Positions 25,601-36,765 of a DNA stretch of 64,000 bases are shown one piece after another. Both the position numbers and the translations under genes were made by a program. Every line of letters begins with the position of its first letter. Positions within the stretch are counted from its first letter, which is position 1. Location of the stretch: NCBI GenBank assembly GCA_000231825.2, contig AFXF02001505.1, positions 1 through 64,000 of the forward strand, read 5' to 3'. Origin of the DNA: Tetrahymena elliotti 4EA. Taxonomy: Eukaryota; Ciliophora; Oligohymenophorea; Hymenostomatida; Tetrahymenidae. The notes under the pieces are model-generated. The model was not told where the DNA came from. It saw only the letters and a list, made by a program, of their open reading frames with translations, and did no database searches.

Positions 25601-27293
25601 TAGATGAAAAATAAATAAAAATATTTACTGGATTATGTAAGTGAATCAACATTTTGTTTTCTAACATTTAAAAAATCCAAAATTCAATAAAATCATAAAT
25701 CCATTACTGTGCCATGACAGCATTTTAAATCTCAAATAAAACTTAGAAATCAATCTTTTTATTCAATTTTTTTTTTGTTAAATACATTTAAATTTTTTAT
25801 TAAAAAATGATTACATTTTCTTATTATTCTATTTACCCTTTTTACTATTTGATATTTTTTTTAGCTTTAATTTGGATTGTTTATCTCCTTTTATTATTTT
25901 ACTCAATTTTTGCTTACTGTTCCTCTTTTTTTTCTTCCTCTTCCTCATCATCATCTTATAATATTTTATCTAGTTAATACTATTTACCATTTTTACAGGG
26001 ACATAAAACTTTTTTGCAGTTATTTTAATGGCAACTGAGGATACCTTTTAATAATACAAATTTTATCTAAATTTAGTACAATTTTAAATTTTACCAATTA
26101 ATTGCACATAACATTACTTAGATGTAGCCAAATTATTATACAAATTTAAAACTTCTAAAAAATAATCAAGTGATCTCAAAGGTTCATTAAATATCTATTC
26201 TTACAATCTTATTTGCTAGCTGATTATTTTCCTTTAGAAAATCACATTCAAAAGCCCATATATTATAGAAGAAGTACAAAAAAGAGAAATTAAATGATTA
26301 TGAGGATTTATAAGTTTGTAATAATGTAGAGCTATCAAAAAAATTCCTATAGAATAGCATAAACAAGATGTTCCTAGATGTTTCAAGGCTTTTTTTCCAA
26401 CAGAAACTCCTTTTAAAAACTAAAAGAAATAGTGCATGCCATAAATACAAGAAATAATTAATGGTATCGCTTTAGGCAAATAATAAATTGATGCTACTAT
26501 TATTAATATCAGATAAGTATTTAAAATATTCTTTTTATCATATTTAGGTTTCAGGTGATTGGTTTATAAAAAATCTATATTGACATATAAATATAGCTCC
26601 ATATTAGAAATAATGAAAGCTATTATCAAAGAACACACCTATATAACTTTGACAAAATTTGGAGTAATAAATTAGGTAAATTAACCTAAGTCATTGCATC
26701 TTTGCAAGTTATTGGAAGGAAAGCAAATAATAATCCCAAAAAAAGTATCTATTTTAATTGGATACAAAAACCATCTATGTATTTCAATATAAAAAGCCAA
26801 AAATCTTATCTACCTATTTTTGTTTAAAAGAAATATAATATGTATATAAGTAACAGAAGGTAGTTAAAATAAATTGGTAAGAATTAAAATTAATTTACCC
26901 TGATTTTTATTTGTAATAGTTCTTTTCAATGTTAGAAGGATTACATTTTGATAATTGCCATAGTAGAATTAAATAAATAATATCTATAAATGTGAAGATA
27001 GCAGAAATAATAATTGAAACATTTTTAGATTCTAGATTTTCTAGCATCGGAATAATTCTAATATACTTAGAAAACTTTATAAAATTATTTAATAATTTTT
27101 CATTAGCATTGTCTTCTATAAACGGAGTCATAATCCCATAAATTATAAAAAAGTGACTCCATAATATTAATTTATAATAAAATTCCTCTCTTTAAAACTC
27201 TTTATCCTTTTAATGTATAAAGTAGAAAATGCATGACAGCTTTTTAGCTATAATAGCTTTTAAGTTCTATGTTTTAGCAATGCTTGCTTTCAT
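19662..27293 (-). CDS. Large multi-pass membrane protein with PAS domain (ciliate TM/PAS family)
   Basis: Fourteen exons on the minus strand join in phase to 6576 nt (2191 aa): 26899..27293, 25997..26813, 25629..25943, 25414..25579, 25148..25365, 24890..25091, 24227..24835, 23812..24170, 23246..23452, 22797..23195, 22487..22744, 21726..22433, 21357..21677, 19662..21263. Residues 1-350 contain several hydrophobic helices (for example ILWSHFFIIYGIM, SVSIIISAIFTFIDIIYLILL region). Helical linkers follow. A PAS-like domain lies near 640-760 with GYNFWEFKQVKNLEQIMPS and AKEHNTFINNLF. A long Ser/Lys/Glu-rich cytosolic region follows. The C-terminal 550 residues have further helices (YLIYLFIVVFSYGL-like, SSVIVLASIIGVIILFSF, LVIYSIILIALTF). 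Ciliates have many such proteins with unknown ligands; a sensory or signalling role is inferred. The acceptor after 25996 is the least certain junction. Confidence 0.82.
25366..25413 (-). other. 48-nt intron carrying the only in-frame stop between membrane half and PAS half
   Basis: The intron length is a multiple of three, and the exons on both sides share a frame. The intron contains a TGA followed by an in-frame ATG. Splicing is therefore needed to join the N-terminal membrane region to the PAS region. Confidence 0.6.
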
Positions 27294-28566
27294 TATTTCC
27301 TTGAGTATTTATACAAAAGCTCTCTAAAAGATTTTATTTTAAAAAGACTTATAAATAATTTAATATTCTATTAATTTATTATAGCTATTTAAAAATCAGC
27401 TCTTAACAGATCGAAATACAACAAAGCATATTAAAACTAAATTTTTTGAATTACATTTACTAAAATTTATGAGTAATTCCTATTATCAATTAAAGATTTA
27501 AAATATTATTTAAATATTTAAAGATATTTTAATTACTCCTCCTTCTTAAGCAATCATTACTTTTAGGAATTAAAATAAACAAGTAAATCATTTCTAAAAT
27601 ATTTTTGAGTTTTGATCAACCAAGAAAGCTTTAATTTAGAAAAGTAACGAATGATCTTTATTATTTATCAGCATAAAGTAGTTAAATTGTTAAAAAATTG
27701 TTTTTTTTGAAGCTTTTTATTGTTAAAATTTTACTGAATACAATACAATCTCTTTTTTTTAGCTGAGTGAAAAATTAATTTTTTAAATTGCTTAATAAAA
27801 TAGATACTGAACTATTTTTGAAGTGAAATTTAAAGTAGATAACTTGAAACAATAGATTATTTACATTCAAAATTGTTTGCAATAATCTTTCTTTTTATTT
27901 AAATGTCTTTCTAAACTCATTCATAATATATTAAATTTAACTTGTAATTAATTATTAAATAAAATTAAGAAAGATTGATTAATAACTAACTTAAGAATGT
28001 AGGATTACTAAATTTTTTGAAAAAATTATTTGCATTAAATTATCTCATTTTTAAACTCTCAAATCAAATTTATTTTAAAGTATAACTTGAGTTTAAAACG
28101 ATAACCTTCTTCAGTTAATGATTTAACCAAAAAATTTTATTTGCATATTTAATTATTTTCTTGCTTAGTTTCTAAAGTCATACTAAGAATAATCAATAAC
28201 TTATTTATAAATTAAAACTAAAAATATGCTGAATAATAATTATTATTTAAAGTAATGAATTTATAAACAAAAAAATGAATATATCTAATTCTAATTGGTT
28301 TGAAAATAAATACTAAACTATTCGTAAAATATAATTCTTTATTCTTCCCTGAAAAAAATTTATTTTAAGAAAAAACAGAAAATTGAGGTTAAAAAAATAA
28401 CAACAAAATAAAGAAATAAATGGATAAAAAGTAATTTAAGAACTGAACTATTTATTAGAGTGTAGTATAAGATAGATAATACAATCAATTAAGTATTGTA
28501 TAATTAGATATATCATTTTATATTTAGTTTAGTTTCTAGGAGTCAGTCAGTCAGTCAATCAATCAA
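27294..28566. other. Intergenic region between co-oriented minus-strand genes
   Basis: AT-rich, presumably containing the promoter of the PAS/TM gene near its right-hand start at 27293. A tetranucleotide repeat ends at the downstream gene's stop (see 28541-28569). Confidence 0.45.
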
Positions 28567-28569
28567 TCA
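28541..28569. repeat. Tetranucleotide repeat (AGTC)4(AATC)3 overlapping a stop codon
   Basis: Four AGTC units are followed by three AATC units. On the minus strand these read as TTGA/CTGA units, so the stop TGA of the channel gene is the first of a series of TGA triplets covering all three frames. Confidence 0.9.
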
Positions 28570-31428
28570 AACCTGAATTTCTCCATTGCTAAATACATTC
28601 TAGGTATTTGATTTTGTTTAGTTATTTTAGTTATTAGCAGAATTTAAATTGTAGTTTTTCACACTATCCTTTTGAATGCTTTGGAGTTCTTAAATAGCCT
28701 TGTCATCCTAATGAAGTATAGCACTTCCTCTATGATGATGAACAAATTATTTCATATTTTAAGCAGCTTTATAGGTATCAACAACTGTAATAATACCATT
28801 TCTGAGATTCTAGAAATGTATTAAGCTCTCTTTTCTTGTAACAGGATTTTCTCTATCATAATCTGTATCAAAATCTAAATGAACTTCTTTATAGGTCTTT
28901 TCTTCATCAGAATCTCCAAGAGGGAATAAAAATTCATTTATTTTATCCATAGGAACAATTACAACAACTATACAAACTGCAATAAATAAAAAGAAATTTC
29001 CAACATCAACATAATAGGTCATAAACCACTTAAAGAAGGTTTCTCCAAATGTATGGAAAATGATAGAAATTTCAACTAATTCAATCATTTGCATTGAGAG
29101 TCTAGAAGATATGGATTCTTTAACAGTTCTTCTAAAAATGAGATTGTATTTATCAGTAATGTAGTAGGCAATTAAACCTACTAAAGAAATAACTGTGCCT
29201 AAAGGTATAATTGGAGAATAAAAGAAAGTGAACCACATTGTTTTCATAATATCAGCATATCTTTTACCTTGAGTATAGCTAGGATGTTCCATAATTGTGT
29301 TTGCTTCTTGCTATGTCAATACACAAATTTTCTTTTTTAGTTATCTTCTTCTCTTGAAATCTTACCAGATTTTCCAAGGATCGATGATCCAAGCTAATGC
29401 GGGTACGACAGCATTAATGATAAAAATCAAGAATTCATTATAAATCATACCTCCAGCCAATGCATAGATATTTTAGAAGAAAATAATTTCAACAAAGAAA
29501 GTAATGAGGGCTGTGTTAAAGAAGAGACCAATAGTTAGCTTATATGCAAAAGAAACGTTTAAACTGGTTTTTGTGGCCCATTTTTCATGATCACAAATCT
29601 TATGGATAATAAATGGTAAGAAGAATTTATTCCAAATGACGATAACACTAGAAATGACAAATGACAAAACAGTGACTGATGTCTTTTGACTTTCAAGATC
29701 ATCTAAATGATGTTTTTCTTCTTCAGTCATTTCTCTTCCTTTACTCTCAACAGCAATTTCATGCTCTTCCTTTAGAATGTGATCTATTTAGGTACTTTAA
29801 AGATAAGAGATAAGAGCAATAACAACAAATGAAGCCAAAGTTAATATCAACCACTTAAAAAATGCAATTGTTCTAACTTTTATTTTTTCTACAGTTTTAA
29901 CATGGGCAAATTCCCAATCAACATCATTAGGTTCAGGAGCTTCTGATATATACAAATACCTTCCATCTAGATAAAGTTAGTCAGTTTTAACATGTTCAGA
30001 TTTACCATCTTTAAAATAATCTTTAAATCTCTTCCATGAGTCTTGTGGATTAGATTTTATGGCTTTTTATTTTTCTTCTTCCTTGGAGAAGCTGATAAAT
30101 GCTGTTCCAACAAACTTTTTATTGTCGGCCTACATTTAAGCTTACATTTAATGGACTTAATGTTCAAGCTATTCTATCTCATGGTCAATTTCTTTGATTT
30201 CTTTGTTATCGCTATCAAAACTTTGAGTCTTTAAGATAATTTCCTACTTTTATTTTACCTTTTTTTTTATTAAGGACTCTGTATGTTCTAGTTCAGTAAT
30301 ATCATAAACTAAATTAATTTTTTCAACTGTTCCATATTATTCAAATAATTCCTTTAATGTTTCTTTTATATTTGTTACTTCAGCACTAATATTTTAAACC
30401 ATAATTGTATAGTCAGAAGGAGTACTACATGCTATATCAACATCCTGTTCTATCTTTCTTTAGCTTCTTCTAAATAAAATATTCAGTAATAACTACACTA
30501 TAACTGCAGCTATTGAAAAGTGAAAATCATAGTTTGTTTCTCTATACATCTTATCTAAAACATTAGCCATTGACATTCTATTTAAATTTGTATCAGGGCA
30601 AGGAATTAAAAAGTATGCTTTATGATGATCATGATTTTCTTCTATAGCGGCAAATACTTCAACTGGGTCAGTATGGCAAAAATCGCCTTATATATTATAA
30701 ATTAAATTTGGAATACCCTAGATGCAAAAAAGGAAAAAGAGCATCAGGCAGCAGTATTTTATGTAATTAAAATAGAGAGGAAAACCTGATCCCATGAAAC
30801 CGAGCTCCATAGTATCTACATTTAATCCTATTTCTTTTCTTTTGAGTTCATAACCACAACACTCGCATATTTCTTACATCTTTTTTTCAGTTTGTTTCCC
30901 ATCAGGAGATACTATATCTTCTTATTCTAATTCAGGTTTTGTTTCTCTTGACTAAGCGTGCAACTTAGCCTTTTCCCAATCACAAGGTATTTTAAACGGA
31001 TCAAAACCTTCATGTTTATGCCCGCCGTGATGGATGTGAGCATTACTCTTTTTTTTAGATGCTGATCTTTTTATATTGTGGTGTTGGGCTTATTCTTGTT
31101 TAATGTCTCCTTATAAATCCATTCTGCTATTTTTTTCATTTGTATTAGAATCATTATCAACTATGATTTCTAACATTTCTTTTTCTCTCTGTGAATTCTA
31201 TGACCTATTATCTGCGCTAGTACCATCTTTTTTATAAACTAAATTATAAGCAGCTGGATTATTCGCTTTAGGTTCATCCTTGCTTACAGATTGTTTCATT
31301 GAATTTAGGGAATCAAACAAAATAAGATTGTCATCTTGCTCTATATTTTTATGGTTAATATGAAATTATACTAGAGCATTATTTTCAGAAATATGCTAAG
31401 TATTAGAGTTGTTGCTTTTCATTAACAT
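28567..31428 (-). CDS. OSCA/TMEM63-type (DUF221) mechanosensitive cation channel
   Basis: One uninterrupted exon of 2862 nt encodes 953 aa; start ATG at 31428, stop at 28567..28569. A disordered acidic and His-containing N-terminus (about 200 aa, with HIHHGGHKHEG) precedes a first membrane helix near LYFNYIKYCCLMLFFLFCI. A cytosolic RRM-like region follows (about 330-520) containing DYTIMVQNI and FVGTAFISFSKEEE. The multi-helix pore domain then includes WIIDPWKIW, LTQQEANTIMEHPSYTQ and FYSPIIPLGTVISL. This order (TM0, cytosolic RRM-like insert, RSN1_7TM) is that of OSCA/CSC1/TMEM63 channels, which open on membrane tension or osmotic shock. There are no introns, unlike most long neighbours. 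The C-terminal 90 residues are Q/N-rich. Assignment is by motif order; gating is inferred from the family. Confidence 0.85.
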
Positions 31429-33964
31429 GATTTATCTTTTTTTTTAATTATTAATTAATTAAATAAATATAAAGAATTTGAGTGTGGTTTGCTTTAAATA
31501 TTATTTCAGCAAAAAGTATGCAAATCAATAAATTTATATAAATAATTATATCAGTTTTTTGCTTGGAAAAGGCTGCAAGCAAGCAAATCCTTTATTAAAT
31601 TTCTGAATAAACTATATAATCACAAAGGTTATAAATTAGTGTTGAATTATTTTTTAAATGAATACGCTTGATGAACTTGATAAATTAATTATTGATTTTT
31701 CTGAAACAAAAAAAATTTATTCACAAAAGATTATGATTATTAATTTTTTCAATATTTTCTCAAGAAAAAAATTAATTCGTTCTTATATTTAAAGTGATTT
31801 AAAGACTTCTCAACTCATGGTATATTTTTTATTATTTAGACTTTATTTAGAGCTTGAATTAGTTAATAATATTTTTGCAAATAAGATTATTATTGAGGTA
31901 ATCTCCGGTATTTGAAAGCTAAACTGAAATATCACAAATTATTTTTGAAAAGTATTTAGCCTTCTTAAAATAAACTAAATCTAAGGTAGAAAATACATTT
32001 TTCTATAGATTTGAATTTCATTTCATAATAATAAGTATATTAAAAGCTATTTAAAATTTATAAATTTTATTTTTACTAATAGTCTAAGAATGCTTTTTAA
32101 ATTAATAATAGATAAAAATGTTTTAAAAGTTAAGTATTTTTATGCCAAATAAAATAAATGAAAGCAAATGAAAGAAAATAATTACAAAATTAAAAATTAA
32201 TGCAGTGTGGTCAAATTTATTATTTAATTTTGATTTGATAATGTATAAATACATAAATTTGAGAATGACACTATCTATCATTAAAAAATCTATATTTTTC
32301 AGTGCCCTATCAAAAACAATCCATTTTTAAATAACAAGAATATTATTATGATGATTTTTTAATTTACTATTTGAGAGTAAGGTACTTTAAATAAATAATT
32401 GCTTTTTTTTCCTTTGGCATATAAATATTTGTAAATAACTAATCAATTCGATAAATAAGTTTTAATTTCTTTTTTGTTTAATTTCTATCTATAGTCATCG
32501 AAAAAGCTTTTTTGATATCTTTGAACATATTAAATAATACATTCTAATCTAAGTTCAATGAACCTAGGTGCTCATAATTAAACCTATGATAAATACTTTT
32601 TTAAATAATTTATGAGTGAAATTTCACAAAACAAAAAATAAAACCAGTATTTAAAAAAAAATGTAAATTAAAAAAAAAGTAATTTCTTTCATATGTTTCT
32701 ACATTTAAAATTAAAAATAAATACTATGTATTTTTTTTATTTCTAATAATTAATACATTTGCTTTAAATCATCTTTTCACTTAGACATCATTCAAAACTA
32801 TTTTTTAAATTTCTTTGTATTGTAAACTGAATTTGTTTATAAATCAATTATTAATGGTATTTTTTACAATAAAAAATATATCATTTCATATCTTTTTTTT
32901 GTAACCACTTTGAATAAATCATATAATGATTTATAAGGTCTATAAAAATTTATTTTTGAAGTAATCTTTTATAGATTGCTTCATGATTTCTTAGTAATTA
33001 TTAAATATTTATGAAGAAACAAAGAAAAAATATGGTTTTTTTCTTCTGGCCTAACAAGGAAAATTTAGTAATAGGAGCATGCTTGAAATTAAAAAGATCT
33101 ATTTTCAAGTTCTATGTTAGTTCTTTTAGTAGTATTACTAGATAAAAAAATATGAAAATCAAATGTTAAAATAGAAAATAAAAATTTAGAACCATTGAGT
33201 CAAATAACAATTCTTAATCAAAAATTAATTTTAAATATTAAAAAAACGAATTTTATTTCTTAAAAATATATGAAAGAGATAACAAATTGAAACACTCACT
33301 TTCAAAAAGTATCTAAAAAATACAGAAAATAATAAACGAAGATATTGATTTTTAAAATCAGATATCTTATAAAAATTTAATACTTAAATGATATATTTTG
33401 TAAAAAAGTATCAAAAAATTGTAACTTTTTCAGAAATATTATCAAGCTGATTAGTTCCAATAAAAAAATAAAATTTAATATCTAAATATCTAATATTTAC
33501 AATTAATTCATATTTTGGTTTCTTAATTGAAATTCTCAATTTTAAATCAATCTTACTTAACTTCAAAATAAAAAATAAAATTAACATTTTTTAATTAAAT
33601 GAACTTACTTGCTTCATATTTTTTTAATTTTTATAACTCATAGAAAATTATTTTTTTGTTCTGAATTAAAAGTTTGTATTTTTTTTGTTTAAAATATAAA
33701 TATTGTATTTAAGCTGCCATTTTAAGGTTTAAACATAAAATAAAAGAATGAATATTATTCTTTAATGGAGACTTTAAGGCTAGATTTAGATAAATATTTT
33801 TAAAGGTTAGAAAAGAAAAAAATATGCTATTTAATATTTATATCTTTTTAATTAGATTGATTCTACTTGTAGCAAATCTTAATTAAATTAAATTAAAGAC
33901 CTAACTTAAAAACCCATAAATAAATTTAATTAAAAATTTAATAGCTTATAATTTATCAAAGACT
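31429..33964. other. Long gene-free region
   Basis: About 2.5 kb between a minus-strand gene start and the structured RNA candidate. Frames are broken on both strands; only A/T-rich sequence is seen. Confidence 0.45.
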
Positions 33965-34229
33965 GATATGTTTATGGATAACAGCCTATCTTAGTAATTT
34001 GCTCCGGCGAACGAAGGATAGTGCAAGCATCAAAAGTATGCATAGCACTCTATATAGTGCATAACATGTAAAGGTGCGATCCAATAACAAAGTAACTTAG
34101 GCTGAGGTTGAGCTTGCTCCCTCGCCCAAGAGTTAGCCAATCTATATTCCTGCGCCCTGAACATAACGGACCTCATGGACCTGTTGGTCTTGGGCTAAAC
34201 CATAGGAAGGACATCAAAATTTCTTTTTT
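33965..34229 (+). ncRNA. Candidate Pol III-type structured RNA (about 250 nt)
   Basis: This is the most GC-rich stretch of the window and sits alone in AT-rich DNA. The ends pair: GAT (33965-33967) and TATGG (33973-33977) with CCATA (34200-34204) and ATC (34213-34215). The 5' hairpin pairs CCTATC (33985-33990) with GGATAG (34016-34021), has an internal loop, then TTTGC/GCGAA closed by a UCCG tetraloop (34003-34006). UNCG loops are stable only as RNA of this strand. Further stems are GCACT/AGTGC near 34050-34065, GGCTGAGG (34100-34107) with CCTCGCC (34120-34126), and GCCCAAG (34124-34130) with CTTGGGC (34189-34195); the last two compete at their edge. T6 (34224-34229) and T7 runs follow. The closed ends plus a hairpin-internal loop-hairpin next to them recall P1 and P3 of RNase P/MRP RNA; SRP RNA is an alternative. 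Identity is not established. Confidence 0.6.
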
Positions 34230-34237
34230 ATTTTTTT
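34224..34237 (+). terminator. T-run, possible Pol III terminator
   Basis: Six T, one A, then seven T directly follow the 3' arm of the closing stem of the structured RNA. Confidence 0.45.
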
Positions 34238-34533
34238 CAAAGAATCATAAAGAAGTATAAAAATCTAAAAAGAATTTAAACTTTGAAATAATTTATTATA
34301 AACAATTTTAATTTATAAACAAATATACATTTATTTAATTTATATTTCTTTACATATAAAATTTTTTGTTAAATTTTTGATAATTTATTATATTAATTAT
34401 TTTATTTTTTATTATTATATTTATTTCTTAATTATTTTATAATTTATAAAAGAAAATTATTTTTTGAATAAATCAAAATAAATTGATCTCATTTATTTAT
34501 TTACTTATCCATAAATTTCTTTTATAAATAATT

Positions 34534-36129
34534 TCAATTGTATTCAAATTTATTAATGCACATATTCATTTTTTTTTCTTTTTTTGGAGCAACATTATGG
34601 GTTTTAGGTTCAAAATCATCATACTGATCTGTATTTAGTGTGAAACAACGCTTATTTTTAATATTCTATATTTATTCCTATTCTTATTATTCGTAAGTAG
34701 GACCTTTAATTCCTGTGTTCATCCCCATATTGTCTCTCGTTTCATACATTGATTAACTTCTGTCTGAGGTATTATTTTAATTATTGTTAAAAACACTAAA
34801 ATGATCATGATTATATATTAAACTTGGATTCAAAGTTGATGAGCTCCTGTCATCTTTTTCAAATAGTTTTTCATTTAAATTATATTTCTATTAAAGGTCA
34901 TCTTATTTTTCATAAAGTCTATTTAACTTTTTTTATTTAGTGTCCAGTGCTTATATCTTCATTAAATTATCTTCTCTTTATCTTTTTAACTTTTGTTCTA
35001 TCTGATAAAGAAGTTTTTTCTTTTCTTCTAATTAAGATGCTTTTGATTCAAGTATTCCTTTCATATTTTTTAAGTCCGACTACTTTTATATTCTATCATA
35101 TAAAATGTCTCTCAGTTGTTTTCCATACTCAACTAATTACTCTTCTCTTTCTTTTTATTATTGATCAACCTTTTAATTTATATAAAATATTTAAATATGT
35201 TTATCCAGGAAAATTTACTGTTATTTCAATTATAAATTTATATTAAAAATTACCTATTGTTGAAGTTTCCAAGATTTAGTAGATAAATTTTCACAGTGAT
35301 TAATCATTTATTCGTATTGAGAAATCAATATTTTATTTTATTCTTCAGCCAATTTTTCGTATTTCTGATAATACTCAACATCTTTCTTAAATGCATTTAA
35401 ATAAGCATTATCTTGACAAGAGTTTGTTTTAATAGCTATAGTTATAAAGCAAATGTCACATGAGCGATGTGAGTTTATTCTTTTTCCTGAGCAATGCTAG
35501 CAGCAAGACATACTACAGAATCTACAATGATGTACCCTTAATGAAAATGTGTTAAATTTGGATTTGCAGACACCACATTCTGGTCCTTTCTAAAATTCAT
35601 TCACATTATACATTTTTATTTTGTAAAGATCTAGGTTTACTTGGAGTTTATCAGCTTTTTAGTTTGAATTAGAGTTAACTATTAATGAGTTAGAGTTATT
35701 TATCATGCTAGATCCTAATGAAGAATTAGATACCAATTCATTTGAATCATCGTCTTAATTAACTATCCTAAATCCAACATCACTTTTAGCCATTAAGTTA
35801 ATATTAGTTAATCTCTATCTTCGCTATAGAGCATTTGGATCTACTAAAATTTCAGAAAAACCATCTTATAATTCATCAAAATCATCAGAATACTTTATCA
35901 TGGGATCTGATAGCTTACGAGTTTACTAAAAGTGGTTTTCTGTTACAAAATGCAAATTACTTTTTAATTTTTGCTAATCTTTAACGTGTTCATTACTTCC
36001 GCTTTTGTCTTATTATTAAAAATGATCTTTGTTGACGAGACTTGATCTTAAATCAGAGACTTGCTACGTACTATCATCATCATCAAAAACCAATTTAACA
36101 TCACAGTCACCATCCATGTCAATGACCAT
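34534..36129 (-). CDS. FYVE-like zinc finger and coiled-coil protein
   Basis: Two exons, 35254..36129 and 34534..35169, with an 84-nt intron, give 503 aa. The N-terminal 190 residues are acidic and disordered (runs of Asp at 20-24). A Cys-rich finger follows at about 197-245: ECGVCKSKF, then RVHHCRFCSMSCCQHC, then HRSCDICF. The spacing of four Cys pairs with an HHC core is that of the FYVE/FYVE-related fold, which binds PtdIns(3)P on endosomes. It lacks the WxxD start and the full RRHHCR and RVC signatures, so lipid binding is uncertain. A long coiled coil spans about 265-395 (for example KASQLEEKKKLLYQIEQKLKRQRED). The C-terminal 100 residues are Q/N/E-rich. Phase and length are consistent across the single intron. 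Confidence 0.82.
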
Positions 36130-36765
36130 TTTGTTTGACCTATTCTTTTACATTTATTCTAAAAAGTTTTAGTTATTTTTTAAATTCTAATTTAATTATA
36201 AATTTTGAAGATTAAAGGTGAGTTAAAATCTATTCCTAATCTTTGAATCAGTATTAGATTTATTGATCAAAAGAATCACTATTCTAATAATAGAGGTATA
36301 TTAACTATTAAGATTAATAGAGTAATAAATCAGAAATAATTAGTTGTAAAGAAAATGATTTGGGTCATAATAAAATTTTTTTTACAAAAAATGAAGACAA
36401 AAGGAGTAAATAAAAAATTTCTCTCAAATGAAATTGTTTTAAAGTAAATTAAAAAATAAGAAAATTTTATTTATTTGTTCAAATATCTAATGATTTTATT
36501 TGTTAATAGAATTTAGAAGTAGGAAGCACATGTAAATAAAGCATATAATTTATTAAATAAGACTAACATTAAAAAAAATAAACTATTTATAATAACTAAT
36601 TAACAAGCAAAACAAAAGTAGAAGAAAATTTTTAGAATTTAAATTTATTGAATAATTAACAAATAAAATCATTAAGCTAGCTCGTTAGTAGAACAAGCAA
36701 TGAAGTAAAATTTATAGATAAAAAATATAGATACTTTATCATATTCTGGTGATTACTATGATTAC
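36130..36765. other. Divergent intergenic region
   Basis: AT-rich spacer between divergent genes, presumably both promoters; no motif recognised. Confidence 0.45.

Noticed and set aside
29300..29400. Possible intron starting GTAAGA in the channel gene
   Set aside because: The frame is open through it without TGA and the encoded residues continue the conserved DPW...LTQQEAN region, so no intron is needed.
34060..34090. tRNA B-box-like string near GGTGCGATCC
   Set aside because: No acceptor stem, anticodon arm or proper T-loop around it; it belongs to the larger structured RNA.
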